From Opitutaceae bacterium (GTDB lineage: Bacteria > Verrucomicrobiota > Verrucomicrobiia > Opitutales > Opitutaceae), in the NCBI GenBank assembly GCA_030648295.1, contig JAUSID010000085.1:24360-88359 (forward strand): DNA of 64,000 nucleotides, written 5' to 3'. This document shows, in pieces, positions 60,741 through 64,000 of the stretch; the first letter of the stretch is position 1, and the number at the start of each line of letters is the position of its first letter. Position numbers and translations under genes: made by a program. The notes under the pieces were generated by a model. The model had not been told where the DNA came from. It searched no databases and saw nothing but the letters and a program-made list of their open reading frames with translations.

Positions 60741-63644
60741 ATGTCACTCTCACGCCTGCTCACCGCACTGGCCGCTGCTGCGCCGGCTGTCGCCGCAGCT
60801 GCGACCGCCGGAGCACCGCCGCTGGAGTGTCGTTGGGCGGTAACACCACCGGCGATTGATGGCCGGCCCGATGACGCGGTGTGGCAGCGCGCGATGGTCG
60901 TCGATTCGTTCGGCCAGCCATGGGCGGCCGGTGCACCGCGCGCGAAAGAGCAGACCCGCGCGCGGCTGCTTTGGGATCGCGAGTGGCTCTATTTTTTCGC
61001 CGAGATGGACGACCGCGACGTCTCCGCGGATTCGCGCGAGCATGACGGGCCGCTGTGGCTGAATGACGTGTTCGAAATCTTTTTGCGGCCGTCGCATCAG
61101 CATGCGGGGTATTTTGAATTCGAGGTGAATCCCGCCGGTGCGGTGGTGGATGCGTTTTTCCCCGGGGCGGACAGCGTACGCGATCGCGGCCAGTTGCGGC
61201 GCGGCGAATTTCACCTCGAGGCGACGACACTCGTCCGCGGCACGCTCAACACGCCGGGCGATGTCGATTCCGGGTGGTCGGTCGAGGGCCGGATCCCGTG
61301 GGCCGATCTCAACGCCACGGGCGGCCGGCCAGCGCCGGGTGAAACGTGGGCCGTAAATTTGGCGCGCATCAACGGCGCCAGTCCCGGCAGCGAGCTGTCG
61401 AGTGCGGCGCCGCTCACCCGCCCGAGCTTTCACCGCACCACGGAATACGCGGCGCTCACTTTCACCGGGCCTGACCCGCTGACGCGCATGGGCTGGAAGA
61501 ACACGCGATTGAACGGATCGCCGGACGGCCCGGCCGGCTTTCGCGCGGTCCGCGCGTGGCCAAAGCTCGCCGCGCGCTCGCTCGTGGCCGCGACGCCGGC
61601 TCCCGGTGGCGGATGGATCTGGTTCATCGAACAGGAAGGCGGGCGGGAAGGGCAGATGCGGCTTCGGCGACTGCGCGCATCCGGTGACGGCGGCGACGCC
61701 GAGACGCTGCTCGAGCTGGCGGATCTCGCCTACAACGCGGTTTTTCATCCCCGCTTCGCGGAAAACGGTTTTGTCTTCCTCGGCCTCAACGGGCCGCGCG
61801 TGGCGCCGCCCCGCTCATCGAAGGTCGTGCGTTACACCGTGCGCGATGGCCGGCCGGACCCGAAATCGGCGGCCACGATCATCGCGTGGCCCAGTGACGG
61901 CCACAATGGTGGCGACCTCGCGTTCTCCAGTGACGGATCGTTGTTTGTTACCAGCGGCGACGGCACGTCGCACAGCGATCTCGATCGCGTGGGCCAGGAC
62001 CCGCGCACGCTTCGGTCGAAGATTCTCCGGCTCGATGTGGATCATCCGGCGGACGGGAAGCTGTATTCGGTTCCTCGCGACAACCCATTTGTGCAGGACC
62101 CGCGGTTTGCGCCGGAGACCTGGGCGTATGGACTGCGCAATCCGTGGCGGCTGACGTTCGACGCCGCGAGCGGGCAGCTTTGGGCCGGTGAGAACGGCCA
62201 GGACGCGTGGGAGTACGCCCACCTGGTGAAACCGGGCGAGAACTACGGCTGGAGTGTTTACGAAGGTTCACACGCGTTCGGCAAGACGCGGCCGCTCGGA
62301 CCGCATCCGGTCACGTTTCCCACGCTCGAGTTTTCGCATGCCGAGTTTCGTTCGCTCACCGGCGGGGTGGTGTATCGGGGCCGGAAGTTTCCGGAGCTGG
62401 TCGGCGCGTACGTGTTTGGCGATTTTGGCACGGGGCGCATCTGGGCGGCAAAACACGACGGCACGCGGCTCGAGTGGATGCGCGAGCTCCTCGACACTCC
62501 GTTCTCGCTCACGCACGTGACCGCGGATGCGGAGGGCGAACTGCTGCTGGTCGATTACGGAGTCGAGAGTCGCACCGCCGGCACGGGTGGGGCGATTCAT
62601 CGGCTGGATCGGGCGCTGCCGCCGGCCGGGCCCGTGGCGGAATTTCCACGGCGGCTGAGCGAGACGGGGTTGTTCGTGAACCTTGCAACCCTCGCGCCCG
62701 CGCCCGGCGTTCTGCCCTACGAAGTCAATGTTCCCGCCTGGCACGACGGCGCGACGGCTGGGCATCATCTTGCCTTGCCCCAAGGCGGGGGCTTGGAAGT
62801 TCGATCGACAAAAAGCTGGAACCTGCCCGACGGGGCGGTGCTCGCGCAGACGCTCAGCCTCGGAGGCAGGCGGATCGAGACCCGGCTCCTCGTGAAGCAG
62901 CAAAACGATTTCGCCGGCTACACCTTTCGGTGGAACGCGGCGCAGACGGATGCCGGACTCGCTGACAAGGCGGGCGCCGAGATCGAGCTGGCCGAAGGGC
63001 GTCCATGGCGGATTCCGAGCCGCGCGGAGTGCATGATGTGTCACTCGCGCGAAGCGAATTTCGCCCTCACGTTGCACGAGTCGCAGCTCAACACCGGCGA
63101 TCAGCTTTCCCGCTGGGAGCGGCTTGGGCTGCTGCGCGTCGATTTGTCCGCGTATGAGCGCGGCCGGCGCTGGAGTGGCAGCTCCGCGCGCTTCAGCCGG
63201 CCGCAGCCGAATCAGCGCGGTTCGGTCACGTCATCGCTGCTGCCGCGAAATCCCGATCGGCTGCTGCGATTCGCGAAGCCGGGCGATATCGCTGCGCCCT
63301 TGGAGTCACGCGCTCGGAGTTATCTCGCGGCGAATTGCGCGCACTGCCACACGATTAATGGGGGAGGGAACAGCGCGATGAATTTTGACTGGCTGATGCC
63401 TTTGGATCGGATGAACGCGCTCGGCGAACGACCACAGCATGGCGATTTCGGGATGGCCGACGCCCGCGTGATCGCGCCGGGAGCGGCCGGTCAGAGCGTG
63501 ATCATCCCGCGGATCGCGCTGCGCGGTCCCGGGCAGATGCCGCCAGTCGGAACGCGGACAGCGGATTCCGCAGGCGTGAGGTTGCTGGTCGAATGGATCG
63601 GATCGATGCGCAGCGATTTCAAACCGCAGCCGGCCCGCGAATGA
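60741..63644 (+). CDS. Fusion of CBM9-like, PQQ-dependent sugar dehydrogenase-like and dihaem cytochrome domains
   Basis: 967 residues from ATG 60741 (signal peptide MSLSRLLTALAAAAPAVAAA). Residues about 28-245 are CBM9-like (WAVTPPAIDGRPDDAVWQRA, RARLLWDREWLYFFAEMDD). Residues about 270-630 form a soluble glucose-dehydrogenase-like propeller (SDGHNGGDLAFSSDGSLFVTSGDG, LRSKILRLDVDHPADGK, WAYGLRNPWRLTFDAASG, GENYGWSVYEG). Residues about 640-960 match the SO2930-type dihaem cytochrome with CMMCHS and CAHCHT. It should oxidise a sugar outside the cytoplasm and pass electrons to its own haems. An open frame continues upstream to 60393 but lacks features. Confidence 0.9.
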   Translation: MSLSRLLTALAAAAPAVAAAATAGAPPLECRWAVTPPAIDGRPDDAVWQRAMVVDSFGQPWAAGAPRAKEQTRARLLWDREWLYFFAEMDDRDVSADSREHDGPLWLNDVFEIFLRPSHQHAGYFEFEVNPAGAVVDAFFPGADSVRDRGQLRRGEFHLEATTLVRGTLNTPGDVDSGWSVEGRIPWADLNATGGRPAPGETWAVNLARINGASPGSELSSAAPLTRPSFHRTTEYAALTFTGPDPLTRMGWKNTRLNGSPDGPAGFRAVRAWPKLAARSLVAATPAPGGGWIWFIEQEGGREGQMRLRRLRASGDGGDAETLLELADLAYNAVFHPRFAENGFVFLGLNGPRVAPPRSSKVVRYTVRDGRPDPKSAATIIAWPSDGHNGGDLAFSSDGSLFVTSGDGTSHSDLDRVGQDPRTLRSKILRLDVDHPADGKLYSVPRDNPFVQDPRFAPETWAYGLRNPWRLTFDAASGQLWAGENGQDAWEYAHLVKPGENYGWSVYEGSHAFGKTRPLGPHPVTFPTLEFSHAEFRSLTGGVVYRGRKFPELVGAYVFGDFGTGRIWAAKHDGTRLEWMRELLDTPFSLTHVTADAEGELLLVDYGVESRTAGTGGAIHRLDRALPPAGPVAEFPRRLSETGLFVNLATLAPAPGVLPYEVNVPAWHDGATAGHHLALPQGGGLEVRSTKSWNLPDGAVLAQTLSLGGRRIETRLLVKQQNDFAGYTFRWNAAQTDAGLADKAGAEIELAEGRPWRIPSRAECMMCHSREANFALTLHESQLNTGDQLSRWERLGLLRVDLSAYERGRRWSGSSARFSRPQPNQRGSVTSSLLPRNPDRLLRFAKPGDIAAPLESRARSYLAANCAHCHTINGGGNSAMNFDWLMPLDRMNALGERPQHGDFGMADARVIAPGAAGQSVIIPRIALRGPGQMPPVGTRTADSAGVRLLVEWIGSMRSDFKPQPARE

Positions 63645-63670
63645 CGCCGATGGGCACAGGTTCGGATTTC

Positions 63671-63695
63671 GTAGCTACCGAGGCAACGAGGCTGG
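63671..63695. repeat. Arm of the GTAGCAGCCGAGG family
   Basis: GTAGCTACCGAGGCAACG followed by AGGCTGG. Confidence 0.8.
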
Positions 63696-63806
63696 AGTAT
63701 TCGAAGCACCGTTCGCCAGCGCCTTCTCGCTCCGCGCCGCGCCAAACCGAGATCGCAAATCCGGTGGTCTTGATCCCCTCTCGAACCGGAACGATTCAGT
63801 GGGCAA

Positions 63807-63825
63807 CCGCGAATGAACGCGAATG
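63807..63825. repeat. Single AACCGCGAATGAACGCGAA arm
   Basis: Identical to the arm at 15115-15133. Confidence 0.85.
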
Positions 63826-63881
63826 GACGCAAATTCAAGAGGAGGAGGGGAGGATTGCCCAAGTGAAACCATCGAGAATTT

Positions 63882-63906
63882 CCCAGCCTCGTCACCTCGG
63901 CTGCTA
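63882..63906. repeat. Arm of the GTAGCAGCCGAGG family, inverted
   Basis: CCAGCCTCGTCACCTCGG followed by CTGCTAC, inverted to the arm at 63671. Confidence 0.82.
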
Positions 63907-63941
63907 CGCCGTCGGGTCGTCTTTCGGTTTAATCCTCATCG

Positions 63942-64000
63942 CATGAAATCTCCGGTCCTCCTCATCGGGTTGCTCTGTTCGTTTTCGGCGGCGGCCTTCG
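63942..64000 (+). CDS. Start of an exported protein (cut by window end)
   Basis: Nineteen codons from ATG 63942 give MKSPVLLIGLLCSFSAAAF, a typical signal peptide. It begins right after a pyrimidine-containing CCTCATCGC, like other starts in the window. Identity of the protein cannot be told. Confidence 0.6.

Larger units (their letters stand above)
63645..63941. other. Repeat-bearing intergenic region
   Basis: GTAGCAGC-family arms at 63671-63695 and 63882-63906 face each other, and an AACCGCGAATGAACGCGAA arm lies at 63807-63825. No gene. Confidence 0.72.

Noticed and set aside
1..64000. tRNA, rRNA, prophage or insertion-sequence genes
   Set aside because: Scanning the gene gaps revealed no tRNA-like cloverleaf, rRNA stretch, integrase or transposase. 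A covariance-model search could still find a short RNA that was missed.

Overview
The window is high-GC DNA from a bacterium that is most likely a verrucomicrobium (PVC superphylum), probably close to Opitutaceae. The evidence is the gene content: many secreted Cys-type sulfatases, Tat-exported Gfo/Idh/MocA oxidoreductases, a planctomycete-type cytochrome c (DUF1549/DUF1553) protein beside a DUF1501 protein, large TonB-dependent receptors with a carboxypeptidase-regulatory-like N-terminus, and a split paraquat-inducible (Pqi) operon. No rRNA, tRNA, prophage, complete insertion sequence or CRISPR array was seen. Most start codons lack a Shine-Dalgarno motif and follow a pyrimidine-rich tract instead.

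Layout. 0-5.2 kb: the end of a mannonate dehydratase-like gene, two sulfatases and a secreted tandem NIPSNAP protein. 5.2-8.6 kb (minus): a polytopic membrane protein and an NAD(P)-binding/DUF2867 protein. 9.0-12.2 kb (plus): a tight three-gene unit of FAD oxidoreductase, cyclic-nucleotide-binding (CNB) protein and a CNB-D-2-hydroxyacid dehydrogenase fusion, which is the most unusual system here. 12.4-16.7 kb: TrpB2-like enzyme, orphan ATPase-domain kinase-like protein and small unknowns. 17.1-20.1 kb: a Gfo/Idh/MocA gene divergent from a sulfatase, followed by a minisatellite and a sulfatase remnant cut by a repeat element. 20.6-28.6 kb: an unknown secreted protein, a TonB copper-receptor-like gene with a DUF2946-like partner, and a large TonB receptor. 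29-39 kb: esterase, four sulfatases, an unknown secreted protein and another Gfo/Idh/MocA gene, resembling a locus for sulfated, possibly acylated polysaccharide. 39.7-46.1 kb: group III truncated haemoglobin, nitrilase-family hydrolase, and the PSCyt1-DUF1501 pair. 46.3-51.9 kb (minus): truncated DUF434, FtsH, four-helix copper-binding-like protein and PqiA-PqiA-PqiB. 52-64 kb: FG-GAP protein, DUF2934, DUF892, Gfo/Idh/MocA, EF-G paralogue, cytidylate-kinase-like protein, and a CBM9-like/PQQ-dehydrogenase-like/dihaem cytochrome fusion.

Functionally, secreted sulfatases, an esterase and TonB receptors would remove substituents from polysaccharides and import fragments; Gfo/Idh/MocA enzymes and mannonate dehydratase would process the sugars or uronates. 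No glycoside hydrolase or polysaccharide lyase was recognised and no sulfatase-maturating enzyme is present, so those must be encoded elsewhere.

The intergenic DNA is unusually rich in dispersed repeats: at least seven families of short hairpins and modules, several in many copies. Three gene remnants (sulfatase, endonuclease/exonuclease/phosphatase, DUF434) lie at or next to these repeats, which suggests they take part in gene decay.
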